Assembly (NCBI RefSeq): GCF_017355855.1
Contig: NZ_JAFEWD010000001.1
Location: 1-64,000, forward strand
Direction of reading: 5' to 3'
Length of the DNA stretch: 64,000 bases
From: Pedobacter sp. SYSU D00535
GTDB taxonomy: Bacteria > Bacteroidota > Bacteroidia > Sphingobacteriales > Sphingobacteriaceae
Both the position numbers and the translations under genes were made by a program. This document shows positions 18,380-28,141 of this stretch, in pieces; position 1 is the stretch's first letter, and each line of letters begins with the position of its first letter. The notes beneath the pieces were generated by a model. That model did no database searches. It saw only the letters and a program-made list of their open reading frames with translations, and had not been told where the DNA came from.

Positions 18380-20401
18380 ATGAGGAAAACTAGGATTAAT
18401 CAATTTTTAGTTGCATTTAGAAGTTTAGGAATGCAAAGTCGTCATTTCGCCCTTGGAGGTGCAATACTATTAAGTACACAGGTACTCGGCCAACAGTTAG
18501 CCTTTCCATCAGCGGAAGGTTTTGGCCGTTTTGCTACTGGTGGACGAGGCGGTACAGTGTATAAGGTTACTAACCTGAATGACTCCGGGCCTGGCTCATT
18601 TCGCGATGCTGTGAGTCAGCCTAATCGAACCGTTGTTTTTACAGTAGGAGGTATAATAAGAATCAGTACCCGTATTGTTGTCCAGAAGAACGTAACGATT
18701 GCGGGTCAGACAGCACCGGGTGATGGCATCATGATCTATGGCAATGGTCTTTCCTTTACAAATGCAGATAATAGTATCGTAAGGTACATTCGTATCAGAA
18801 TGGGTATTAATGGAAGTGATGGTAAAGATGCAATTGCTATTGCGAATGGTAAAAATATGATTTTCGACCATGTATCAGTATCCTGGGGAAGGGATGGGAC
18901 ATTAGATGTTAGTGCTGCTACAGGAGACGAAGTTGGTGATATGACGTTTCAAAACTGTATCATCGCACAGGGGCTTCAAGGGCACTCAACCGGAGGCTTG
19001 TTACAGTCGGATGCTGGTATAAGTATTCTTAGAAGTTTATATATTGATAATAACTCCAGAAACCCAAAGGTGAAGGGTATAAACCAGTTTGTAAATAACG
19101 TCATTTATAACTGGGTAGCTTCAGCGTATATATTGGGCGATTCGGACGGTCCTTCAGCAGCTAATGTTACCAACAATTATTTTATCAACGGCCCCGAGAC
19201 CTCTACTTCTGCGTTTAGTCGTGGAAATACCAATTTCAGTATTTATGCTGCAAATAATTACCAGGATTCTAATAAAGATGGGGTATTAAATGGTAGCGTT
19301 ATACCTCAATCGGGCTACGGAACTGTAACCTGGAAAACTACTCCTTTTGATTATCCCGTTGTTACGGAACTAACGCCACAAGCAGCGTTGAATTATGTTA
19401 TTGCAAATGCAGGGTGCAATAAAAAAAGAGATAAAACAGATGCAAGACTAATTACAGAGCTTCAGTCGTATGGAACAATAGGCCAGACTATCAGTGATGA
19501 GAATAACGCTCCGATGAATGGGGTGGGTACTTTAAATAGTGGGTCTGCTCCATATGATTCTGACAATGATGGAATGCCGGATTCATGGGAATCTGCAAAT
19601 GGCACGAACATAAATGTTGCAGATAATAACGGAGACCTTGATGCTGATGGATATACGAATCTTGAGGAATATCTTAATTCTTTGACTGGCGGAGATTCTG
19701 CAACAGGCACAAGCATTACTATTCAGGAGAATTCAACCGGCTTTTGTAGTGTTCAGGGAACTATTGACTCTAATCATTCTGGATTTACAGGCAGCGGTTT
19801 TGCAAATACTAACAATGTAGCAAATAGAGGTATAGTATGGCGAATCAACGTGCCGCAAGCAGGGCTTTATACGTTAACCTGGCGCCAGGCAAATGGCGCG
19901 GGAGATAATAGAGTAGCAAGACTGCTAGTTAATGGATCTGAAGTCCTTGAAAATATAAGTTTCCCCACTACTGGTAGTTGGACAACATGGAAAGATGTTT
20001 CGGTTACTCGTCTGTTAGGAGCAGGGCAAAACACGGTCAGATTGGAAAGTACTACCGCAAGTGGACTTTCTAATATTGATTATCTTAAAGTGACAGGAAA
20101 TAACCCTGGTGTTTTAAGTTGCTCCGGAGCTACTGTTATGGACGTAAAAGTTAACGAGCTATCACTAATAGAACAAAAGAATAGTAGTTCAATAATTTAT
20201 CCAAATCCATCTACAGATAAATTCACAATTAGATCAGCCGACAGATTTAGCTACTTTGTTTTTGATCAGTTAGGTAAAGAGCTGGAAAGAGGAGAGGCTA
20301 AAGAACAAGTTTCTACGGGAAGTAATCTTGCTTCAGGCATTTACTTTATTAAAATAGTAAAGGCTTCGGGAGTAGAGACTCTGAAGTGTATCAAGCAATA
20401 G
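18380..20401 (+). CDS. PL1 pectate lyase with CBM and T9SS sorting domain
   Basis: The 673-residue protein has an N-terminal export signal (hydrophobic stretch about 24-38, cleavage after VLG). The PL1 beta-helix at about 39-385 is closely similar to the lyase at 5561 (shared AEGFGRFATGGR, VTNLNDSGPGS, IFDHVSVSWGRD). A DSDNDGMPDSWESANGTN segment lies near 393-410. A CBM6/CBM35-like beta-sandwich follows at about 445-575, then a type IX secretion sorting domain (about 610-673, IIYPNPSTDKF). It would cut homogalacturonan outside the cell; the CBM may hold it to polymer. The two lyases look like a duplication followed by different C-terminal module gain. The start at 18380 is the only one giving the full signal region. 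Confidence 0.9.
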   Translation: MRKTRINQFLVAFRSLGMQSRHFALGGAILLSTQVLGQQLAFPSAEGFGRFATGGRGGTVYKVTNLNDSGPGSFRDAVSQPNRTVVFTVGGIIRISTRIVVQKNVTIAGQTAPGDGIMIYGNGLSFTNADNSIVRYIRIRMGINGSDGKDAIAIANGKNMIFDHVSVSWGRDGTLDVSAATGDEVGDMTFQNCIIAQGLQGHSTGGLLQSDAGISILRSLYIDNNSRNPKVKGINQFVNNVIYNWVASAYILGDSDGPSAANVTNNYFINGPETSTSAFSRGNTNFSIYAANNYQDSNKDGVLNGSVIPQSGYGTVTWKTTPFDYPVVTELTPQAALNYVIANAGCNKKRDKTDARLITELQSYGTIGQTISDENNAPMNGVGTLNSGSAPYDSDNDGMPDSWESANGTNINVADNNGDLDADGYTNLEEYLNSLTGGDSATGTSITIQENSTGFCSVQGTIDSNHSGFTGSGFANTNNVANRGIVWRINVPQAGLYTLTWRQANGAGDNRVARLLVNGSEVLENISFPTTGSWTTWKDVSVTRLLGAGQNTVRLESTTASGLSNIDYLKVTGNNPGVLSCSGATVMDVKVNELSLIEQKNSSSIIYPNPSTDKFTIRSADRFSYFVFDQLGKELERGEAKEQVSTGSNLASGIYFIKIVKASGVETLKCIKQ

Positions 20402-20569
20402 GAAATAAAATAATAAAAGGAAAATCTAATAATTCGGGTGTACCTGAACTGTACATCCCATAAAATTTAATATCTAGTGTAACGATTGAATAATCGTTGC
20501 TCCAAGTCATCAAAAAGGAATCTATATTTACTATAGTCATTCATAATGTGATAGGGGGAGGATTAATAT

Positions 20570-23500
20570 TTGAAAGAGCTTTGTTTTCTACTGGCATTTC
20601 TTTTTGGGAACCAGTTTGCAGTTTTAGCGACACTTCCAGAACCGAAGTTTACCCATTATTCTACTGAAGACGGTTTGTCTCACAATGGAGTTTTGTGTAT
20701 TAAACAGGATAGAGAAGGCTTTATATGGTTGGGTACATGGGACGGCATTAATCGGTTTGACGGTCACACTTTTACGACATACAAGTCTAGACCAGGTGAT
20801 AAGTCAGACCTTAGAAATAATAAAGTTAGGGATATTGTAGAAGACCAGCTTGGATACCTGTGGGTGATGACTTACGACCGTAAAGTTTATCGCTTTGATA
20901 AAAAAACAGAGGAGTTCACTGCCCTTTCTAAATCAGTTTCAGGAGAAAATTTAGAGCATTTATATTTCAAAAAAATCATCCCCCTTGTTAATGGTGATAC
21001 CTGGCTTCTTACTGAAAACAGGGAAGTTCTTTGCGTCTCACCTGGCGCTAATAATAGCTTGCGAGTTGTCAATTTTAGTTCAGGCAGATATCTATTTGCC
21101 GGCAGGGCCGTAAATTTCATCTATGAAGATAAGGATCATAAAATTTGGTTTGGAACGAAAAAAGGTCTTGTTTGCCTGATAAAAAGGGGAAGCAAGTATT
21201 CATCCTATTTCTCTTCACCCAAGGTTTATGCAAGCAATTTAAGTGTTACTTCCGTTTCTGGAAACAGCGCCGGTGAAATATATTTTGGTAGTACCAGTGG
21301 TGTTTTAATCAGATATCACGAAAAAGGAAAAACTTTTTCGAACTTCAAAATTCAAGGAACTGAAATATCTGATGTGCGGGCATCAAATACAGGAAAAACC
21401 TACGTTACTACCAAATCCGCCGGCCTGTTTCTATTCGAAAGAGGCGCAGTTTTCCGTCGTTTAGGTGATGGGAGCCAGAAGAAGCTTCAATCGATTTTTG
21501 AAGACTCCAACGGCAATTTGTGGATAGAGACGCCCAACGCCGGTGTTTATAGGTATTCGCCTACTGATGGAAAGTTCAAATATTTTACTTCGAAGGGCCA
21601 GAATCCTTACGGCGATAAAGGCTACAATATTTTTGAGGATGTAAATCATGTGGTATGGGTAAGATTAAAGAATGCAGATTTTGGATATTTTAACCGTGCA
21701 GAAGATAGACTAGACTTCTTCTACAATGAGCCTGGTGCTTCAAATAAGCTTTTTTCGAACAGTGTAGTTTCTGCGCTTTCAGATAGCAAAGGGGTTCTTT
21801 GGTTTAGCTCCCGAAATGGAGGTCTCAATAAGGTTGTCTTCCCTTCGAATAACTTTAAGCATCATCTGCTGATTAAGGATCCAAATGCAAAGTCTGATAA
21901 CGAAGTACGAGCTCTATTCCAAGATCAGGATGGTAAAACGTGGATTACCTCTAAAACTGGAAAGTTGCGGGTATATAAAAATGGTAAAGAAATCAAAGGG
22001 CTCTTAAGTGCTCCTTATCCAGAATTAGGAAGAATATATTGTATCACAGAAGGAAAAGACGGAACCATTTGGATTGGGACAAAAGGTCAGGGCCTTTTGA
22101 AGTTAGATCCTCTGAATAAAGAAAGAACTCAGTACAAGTTAACTCGCTTCGTCCGAGAGTTGAATAATCCTTATGGTATAAGCGGTGACCAGATATACTC
22201 AATACTGGTCGACGATAAGGGCAGGGTATGGGTCGGAACATTTGGTAAAGGGTTAAATCTGCTGGTTTTTGAAAACGGAAGATATAAGTTCAGAAATACT
22301 AATAATACCTTCAAAAAATATCCGAATAAAGCTTTTAATGTTATCAGGCATATAATTCAAGGGCCAGATAAACGGATCTGGCTAGCTACGACAGATGGCT
22401 TATTGCGTTTTGATCCAAACCAAGACCTGGACAACGTTTCATTTATAAAAACTACAAAGATACCAGGAGACAGGTCGAGCCTTGGTAGTAATGATGCGTT
22501 ATATATCTATCAGGCCCGCGATAAGAATATCTGGATCGGTACTTTTGGAGGAGGAGTAAGTAAATTGATTTCTTCTCCTTCAGATCTAAAGCAACCTCTG
22601 CGGTTTAAGACATTTACCAGAGAACAGGGGCTACCTAACGACATAATTCTTAGCATAGTTGAAGACGACATTGGCGGACTATGGATCGCTACTGAAAATG
22701 GATTATCCAGGCTAGATCACAGGAGGGGCATATTTAGAAATTATGATAATTATGATGGCTTGCCCAAAACCCGTTTTTCAGAGTCAGCCGTTTTTAGATC
22801 TAACACAGGAGAGATATATTTCGGATGTCTTAACGGTTATATTTCTTTTCGCCCGGACAAGCTGGTTAATCAGAAATTCAAGTCTTTACTAGCACTTACC
22901 AATTTTCAGCTATACAACACAGACATTAATACAAGAAATTCAAATCCGGGTATAAAATATGCCATTAATTATGCCAAGGAGATTATACTTAGGTTCGACC
23001 AGAACTTTATAGCTTTCGAATATGCTCTTTTAGATTTCAGGTTGTCAAAAAATATCTCATACTCTTACATACTCGAAGGCTACGATAAGACGTGGCATCA
23101 CGTAAAGAATCAACGAAAAGCTGCCTATACCCAAATACCTCCAGGGAAATATACGTTTAAAGTAAAAGTTACTGACAGTTATTACTTCAGTAATCTTCCC
23201 GAAAAGGAAATATCAGTCCATATACTAAAGCCTTGGTGGTTAAGTAATTGGGCGATTCTTGGCTATTGTTTAGCCGCGTTGGTAATTATTGAAATAATCA
23301 GAAGAGTTGCTTTAACGCTTATCAGGTTAAAAAACAAGGTAGTTGTAGAAAAAAAAATGACAGAGCTGAAATTACAGCTTTTTACAAATGTTTCTCACGA
23401 ACTCAGGACGCCTCTTACACTCATTGTAAACCCATTAAATAGAATTGGAGAAACCGAAAACCTAAGTTCAAAAGGCCGCGAGTATTTAGAGATAGCAGAT

Positions 23501-24919
23501 AAAAATACTAAAAGAATGCTTCGCTTCATTAACCAGCTTCTCGACTTAAGAAAGATCCAAAGTCAACAATTTAAATTAAGTGTTCAAAGCATTGAGCTTG
23601 TTAGCTTTCTCAATCAGATAGCCTCTTATTTCAATGACATTTGCTCTGAAAAGAATATCCAATTAAAAGTGGTTTGCTCGTCCAATGAATGTATTGTGTG
23701 GGGTGATGAAGAAAAGATTGAGATTGTGTTTTTTAATATCATATCAAATGCTATCAAATTTACTCCCGTAGGAAAGCATGTTTATGTCGAAGTAGACGCC
23801 CATGGCGAAAAGTATGTAACTGTCAGTGTTATTGATGAAGGAGTAGGAGTGAGTGAGGATAAGCTGCAAGATATTTTCAAACTTTATTACGAAGGGGATA
23901 ATAGGCAGGATAAGGCATTTAAAGGTACCGGTATTGGTTTGGCATTAAGTAAGGATATAATTACACTTCATAAGGGAAGGATATCTGCCAGCAATAATAA
24001 AGAAGAAGGAATTACAGTGGCGGTAGAACTGCTTAAAGGAAATTCACATTATAACCCCTATGATATCGTGTCAGAAAGAACTGTAATCAATCAGGTAGTT
24101 GAAAGCAAACCCATTAAAGTTCAGAATATTGAGCCACCCGGAAATACAGATGGTCTTCCAAAAATATTGATTGTTGAGGATAATACAGAGTTAAGAAAGC
24201 TTCTTGCTGATCAGTTTAGTTCACGCTACCAGGTTCTTGAAGCAGAAAATGGAAGGCAAGGATGCAAGAAGGCTGTAGAATTTCAACCTGATGTCATCCT
24301 CAGCGACGTTATGATGCCCGAGATGGACGGAATTCAAATGCTTAATCAATTGAAAAGTGAAATGGAAACAAGCCACATTCCAATTATCCTACTAACGGCA
24401 AAGTCTTCGATTGAAGATCAGATAAACGGTCTTTCTTTTGGGGCAGACTATTATGTCACAAAGCCATTTCACACTGATTATATCGAGCACTTGATAAAGA
24501 ATTTGGTAACACAGCGTCAAAGGATTCTTAGCAATATTCTTGAGAAAACAAAAGTTGTAAAATTAGAACCCAGTGAAATATTTATAACACCCCGAGATGA
24601 AAAGTTCTTGAAAGATGTGATACAGATCGTAGAGACTAAAATGTCGGATATCCACTTTAAAATTGATTCTGTTGCGGAAGGTATAGGAATGGGACGAACA
24701 ACCTTCTTCAAAAAAATCAAAAGCCTTACGAATATGTCGCCCGTTGAACTGGTAAGAGACATACGGCTTAAAAGGGCAAAACAACTTTTGGACACAGGTG
24801 AAATGGGAGTTACCGAAGTTGGTTATATGGTCGGGTTCAATAGTTCCAGTTATTTCAGCACGTGCTTCAGAGAAAAATATAATGTTGCTCCATCTGAATA
24901 TTTAAAATCTAAACAGTAA
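20570..24919 (+). CDS. Hybrid two-component system regulator (HTCS) of the PUL
   Basis: The 1449-residue one-protein signalling system starts at TTG 20570. No in-frame ATG is near, and a strong purine tract (AGGGGGAGGA at 20553-20562) sits at correct spacing. Parts in order: signal peptide (about 1-20), two seven-bladed reg-propeller repeats (about 25-800), a Y_Y_Y domain (about 820-885), a membrane segment (about 887-912), a HisKA domain with H943 in NVSHELRTPL, an HATPase domain (to about 1165), a receiver with D1246 in ILSDVMMPEMDG, and an AraC-type HTH (about 1357-1449). HTCS proteins sense a specific oligosaccharide in the periplasm and activate their own PUL. It is the only regulator inside the PUL and all phosphotransfer residues are present. 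Confidence 0.95.
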   Translation: MKELCFLLAFLFGNQFAVLATLPEPKFTHYSTEDGLSHNGVLCIKQDREGFIWLGTWDGINRFDGHTFTTYKSRPGDKSDLRNNKVRDIVEDQLGYLWVMTYDRKVYRFDKKTEEFTALSKSVSGENLEHLYFKKIIPLVNGDTWLLTENREVLCVSPGANNSLRVVNFSSGRYLFAGRAVNFIYEDKDHKIWFGTKKGLVCLIKRGSKYSSYFSSPKVYASNLSVTSVSGNSAGEIYFGSTSGVLIRYHEKGKTFSNFKIQGTEISDVRASNTGKTYVTTKSAGLFLFERGAVFRRLGDGSQKKLQSIFEDSNGNLWIETPNAGVYRYSPTDGKFKYFTSKGQNPYGDKGYNIFEDVNHVVWVRLKNADFGYFNRAEDRLDFFYNEPGASNKLFSNSVVSALSDSKGVLWFSSRNGGLNKVVFPSNNFKHHLLIKDPNAKSDNEVRALFQDQDGKTWITSKTGKLRVYKNGKEIKGLLSAPYPELGRIYCITEGKDGTIWIGTKGQGLLKLDPLNKERTQYKLTRFVRELNNPYGISGDQIYSILVDDKGRVWVGTFGKGLNLLVFENGRYKFRNTNNTFKKYPNKAFNVIRHIIQGPDKRIWLATTDGLLRFDPNQDLDNVSFIKTTKIPGDRSSLGSNDALYIYQARDKNIWIGTFGGGVSKLISSPSDLKQPLRFKTFTREQGLPNDIILSIVEDDIGGLWIATENGLSRLDHRRGIFRNYDNYDGLPKTRFSESAVFRSNTGEIYFGCLNGYISFRPDKLVNQKFKSLLALTNFQLYNTDINTRNSNPGIKYAINYAKEIILRFDQNFIAFEYALLDFRLSKNISYSYILEGYDKTWHHVKNQRKAAYTQIPPGKYTFKVKVTDSYYFSNLPEKEISVHILKPWWLSNWAILGYCLAALVIIEIIRRVALTLIRLKNKVVVEKKMTELKLQLFTNVSHELRTPLTLIVNPLNRIGETENLSSKGREYLEIADKNTKRMLRFINQLLDLRKIQSQQFKLSVQSIELVSFLNQIASYFNDICSEKNIQLKVVCSSNECIVWGDEEKIEIVFFNIISNAIKFTPVGKHVYVEVDAHGEKYVTVSVIDEGVGVSEDKLQDIFKLYYEGDNRQDKAFKGTGIGLALSKDIITLHKGRISASNNKEEGITVAVELLKGNSHYNPYDIVSERTVINQVVESKPIKVQNIEPPGNTDGLPKILIVEDNTELRKLLADQFSSRYQVLEAENGRQGCKKAVEFQPDVILSDVMMPEMDGIQMLNQLKSEMETSHIPIILLTAKSSIEDQINGLSFGADYYVTKPFHTDYIEHLIKNLVTQRQRILSNILEKTKVVKLEPSEIFITPRDEKFLKDVIQIVETKMSDIHFKIDSVAEGIGMGRTTFFKKIKSLTNMSPVELVRDIRLKRAKQLLDTGEMGVTEVGYMVGFNSSSYFSTCFREKYNVAPSEYLKSKQ

Positions 24920-25128
24920 TTACAGCTGATTGCAAATTGATTTTTGCCTAAAAAACAGGCGACGTGGGAGTGCTATGCCATTTTTTTAGCCTTAACATTC
25001 CATCTGGTTTTAGGATATGGGACAAGAAGGATGCGCGTAGAGATTATAAAACGAAGAATAAATGCTCTGTGGTTGATGTGCCAGCCAGTCAGCTACTAAT
25101 TCAATATAGAAAATAGACACCTTTAATT

Positions 25129-27954
25129 ATGAAAGTTAAGAAATGGATTTATGCTATCGGACTTTTAGTTCTTACTTCTGCGGTAGCAGTAGCACAATCC
25201 GGGACAACTAAAGAGGTTCAATACCTTTCGGGAACAGATGTTAAGAATACTAAAACCTGGGATTTCTGGGTTACAGGAGGGCGTAAAAGTGGTTTCTGGA
25301 CTTCCATCCCCGTGCCCTCTCACTGGGAACAGCATGGCTTTGGTGGTTACAATTACGGCCGTGACTATGTGACATACGGCAAGAACTTTAGATTTAATGA
25401 TGAAAAAGGATTATACAAGTACCAGTTCGATGTGCCCGTATCTTGGCAGGGAAAAGATGTGTATATCGTTTTCGAAGGCTCGATGACGGATACAGAAGTA
25501 AAGATCAATGGGAAATCTGCTGGCCCAATTCACCAGGGAGCCTTCTATCGCTTCAAATATAACATCAGCGATAAGCTGAAATATGGCCAAAGAAACTTGT
25601 TAGAGGTCACCGTTAGCAAAATGTCGGCAGATAAATCCGTTAACAATGCCGAACGGTTGGCAGATTACTGGATTTTTGGAGGCATCTATCGCCCCGTACT
25701 ACTTGAAGCCCTACCGAAAGAACATATAGACTGGGTGTCAATTGACGCGAAGGCTAATGGGGCATTCAACCTAAATGTGTATCTTAAAAATGCTGGATCA
25801 GGCAGAGAAGTATTAGCGGAGATCGTTGATAAAGCTGGCAGAGTTGTGGGAACTGGCTCGGTGAAAACAACAGGAAAAGACTCGGTTGTTAACCTCAAAA
25901 CTACTGTGAAGCAACCCGCACTCTGGGCGGCAGAAACTCCGAACCTTTATAAGGTTAACATTTATCTTAAAAACAATGGGAATCTAGTTTATAAAACTTC
26001 GGAAAAATTTGGCTTCCGGACTATTGAAGTTCGGAAGCAGGACGGTATCTATATAAACGGAACCAAAATTAAAATAAAAGGAGTAAACCGCCACGTGTTC
26101 TGGCCAGAGTACGGACGTGCAACCTATCCAGAAGCAGATCTGATAGATGTAAAGCTGATCAAGGAAATGAACATGAATGCAGTTCGTTGCTCGCATTACC
26201 CGCCCGACGCCAATTTTCTGCGAGTTTGTGATTCTCTTGGTTTATACGTAATCGACGAACTGGCGGGCTGGCAAAAAGCATACAGCACAAAGGTTGGAGA
26301 AACGAGAGTAAAGGAAATGGTAACGCGTGATGCCAATCATCCCTCTATTTTATTCTGGAGCAATGGCAATGAGGGTGGGCATAATAAGGATCTGGATGAT
26401 GACTTTGCCAAATATGATCTTTCTGCCAGAATAGTCATCCATGCCCATCACCGTCCGGGAAATGCTATCAACGGCATCGATTGCAATCACTATGAAGATT
26501 ATTACAGTGCAGAAAAAATAGTTGCTGATACAAACCTGTATATGCCAACTGAATTTCTTCACGCAATGCATGACGGCGGAGGTGCAGCTGGCCTTGCTGA
26601 TATGTGGGATCTCCACTGGAATTCAAAAAAGGGAGTAGGTGGTTTCATTTGGGATTTTGCAGATGAAGGCATTATGCGAACAGATCTGAATAATATGATC
26701 GATGTTAATGGGACAAATGCCGCCGATGGAGTTGTTGGTCCTCATCGCGAGAAGGAAGGAAGTTTCCACGCTATCCGCGAGATTTATTCACCAGTCAGAA
26801 TAAGCCTGAAAGCATTGCCCGAAAATTTCAAAGGTGAAATTCCGGTAGAAAACCGTTTCAATTTCACCAACCTGAAAGAATGCAGTTTTGAGTGGGAGTT
26901 GCTTAAATTCAATAAAAAGCAAGACGACGACGTCGGTTATACTTTAATAAATAAGGGAGTTATCTCAGCTCCCGATGTTGCTCCTGTAGCGAAAGGAGTT
27001 CTAAAAGTAAACCTACCTGCCAGATGGAAAAGCAGTGATGCCCTTGCTATTCGAGCATACGATCCATATAAAAATGAGGTTTACCGCTGGGTTTGGAAGG
27101 TAAAGTCTAATACCCAACTATTGGAAGAAGTTTTAAATGCTGAAAGAGCAGACGGCAGTGCTGTCGCAACCGAAACGGATAGTTCGATTACTTTGAAAGC
27201 CAATGGGATATCCATCAGCTTAAGTAAAAGGACGGGTAAGCTGATTAATGTCAAGAACGAGAAAAATCCTCAATTATCCTTCGATAACGGTCCTGTGCTG
27301 GCGAGCGGAAATAGCACTTTTACGGGAATTAAGTCGATTAAAGAAGGGAACGATATTATTGTAGAAGCTTCTTATACAGGGGACATGACATCTGTCAGGT
27401 GGAAAATGCAGCCTTCGGGATGGTTAGAGATGTCTTATCAATACTCCTTAAACGGCAAGTATCCTTTTGGTGGTATTAGTTTCGATTACCCTGAAGGGTT
27501 AGTTACTGGAGTGAAATGGTTGGGAAAAGGGCCATATCGTGTCTGGAAAAACCGGTTGCAGGGAGTAACATTCGACGTGTTTGAAAAAAGGTATAACAAT
27601 ACCCAGACTGGTACCTCACCCTGGATCTTTCCCGAATTCAAAGGCTACTATTCTGAAGTCGTATGGATGGAACTAAGTACAATGGAAGGGAAATTTACTA
27701 TCGCAAGCCCTGATAATGATCTTTTTGTTCGCCTGTTTGATTTTTACGCGATTAAAGGACAGAAACCTCATCCGCAACTTCCAACAGGTAATATTTCCTT
27801 CCTGGATGGGATTCCACCAGTAGGTTCAAAAATGGGAATCAACTATGAAAATGTCAAAGGATTAGGACCAAGCAGCGATCTCAATGAATTTAACGGGCCT
27901 ATAAAACGAACGCTCTATTTCTATTTCGGGATTCCAAAACCTGTAGAAGATTAG
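25129..27954 (+). CDS. GH2-family glycosidase (beta-galactosidase-like), secreted
   Basis: The 941-residue protein has a signal peptide (about 1-22, ending AVA), an N-terminal jelly-roll sugar-binding domain (about 45-195, with PVPSHWEQHGFGGYNYG), an Ig-like domain (about 200-300), and a TIM barrel (about 305-570) with IYINGTKIKIKGVNRHVFWP. The acid/base is E415 in SNGNEGG and the likely nucleophile is E475 in MPTEFLHAM, 60 residues later as in GH2. C-terminal beta domains include a LacZ small-chain-like segment. GH2 covers beta-galactosidases, beta-glucuronidases and beta-mannosidases; beta-galactosidase fits pectin side chains, but this is not proven. It follows the HTCS gene after about 210 bp. 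Confidence 0.85.
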   Translation: MKVKKWIYAIGLLVLTSAVAVAQSGTTKEVQYLSGTDVKNTKTWDFWVTGGRKSGFWTSIPVPSHWEQHGFGGYNYGRDYVTYGKNFRFNDEKGLYKYQFDVPVSWQGKDVYIVFEGSMTDTEVKINGKSAGPIHQGAFYRFKYNISDKLKYGQRNLLEVTVSKMSADKSVNNAERLADYWIFGGIYRPVLLEALPKEHIDWVSIDAKANGAFNLNVYLKNAGSGREVLAEIVDKAGRVVGTGSVKTTGKDSVVNLKTTVKQPALWAAETPNLYKVNIYLKNNGNLVYKTSEKFGFRTIEVRKQDGIYINGTKIKIKGVNRHVFWPEYGRATYPEADLIDVKLIKEMNMNAVRCSHYPPDANFLRVCDSLGLYVIDELAGWQKAYSTKVGETRVKEMVTRDANHPSILFWSNGNEGGHNKDLDDDFAKYDLSARIVIHAHHRPGNAINGIDCNHYEDYYSAEKIVADTNLYMPTEFLHAMHDGGGAAGLADMWDLHWNSKKGVGGFIWDFADEGIMRTDLNNMIDVNGTNAADGVVGPHREKEGSFHAIREIYSPVRISLKALPENFKGEIPVENRFNFTNLKECSFEWELLKFNKKQDDDVGYTLINKGVISAPDVAPVAKGVLKVNLPARWKSSDALAIRAYDPYKNEVYRWVWKVKSNTQLLEEVLNAERADGSAVATETDSSITLKANGISISLSKRTGKLINVKNEKNPQLSFDNGPVLASGNSTFTGIKSIKEGNDIIVEASYTGDMTSVRWKMQPSGWLEMSYQYSLNGKYPFGGISFDYPEGLVTGVKWLGKGPYRVWKNRLQGVTFDVFEKRYNNTQTGTSPWIFPEFKGYYSEVVWMELSTMEGKFTIASPDNDLFVRLFDFYAIKGQKPHPQLPTGNISFLDGIPPVGSKMGINYENVKGLGPSSDLNEFNGPIKRTLYFYFGIPKPVED

Positions 27955-28141
27955 CAGTTTATGACGCGAGGGAAGATGCCTCAATGGATTGAGGTCTTAT
28001 TGCATTTGTATTGCTGAACGAAGCCTATATGCGATTGTTCGGATAGTATCTAATCGAAGGAATTCGCACTGCTTATTCAATAGTTAACCACCTATCCCAA
28101 AACAAACAATGAACATACACACTCACACAATAGATAAAAAA

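Noticed and set aside
18174-18383. Plus-strand 69-residue frame before the second PL1
   Set aside because: No ribosome binding site or motif; overlaps the PL1 start.
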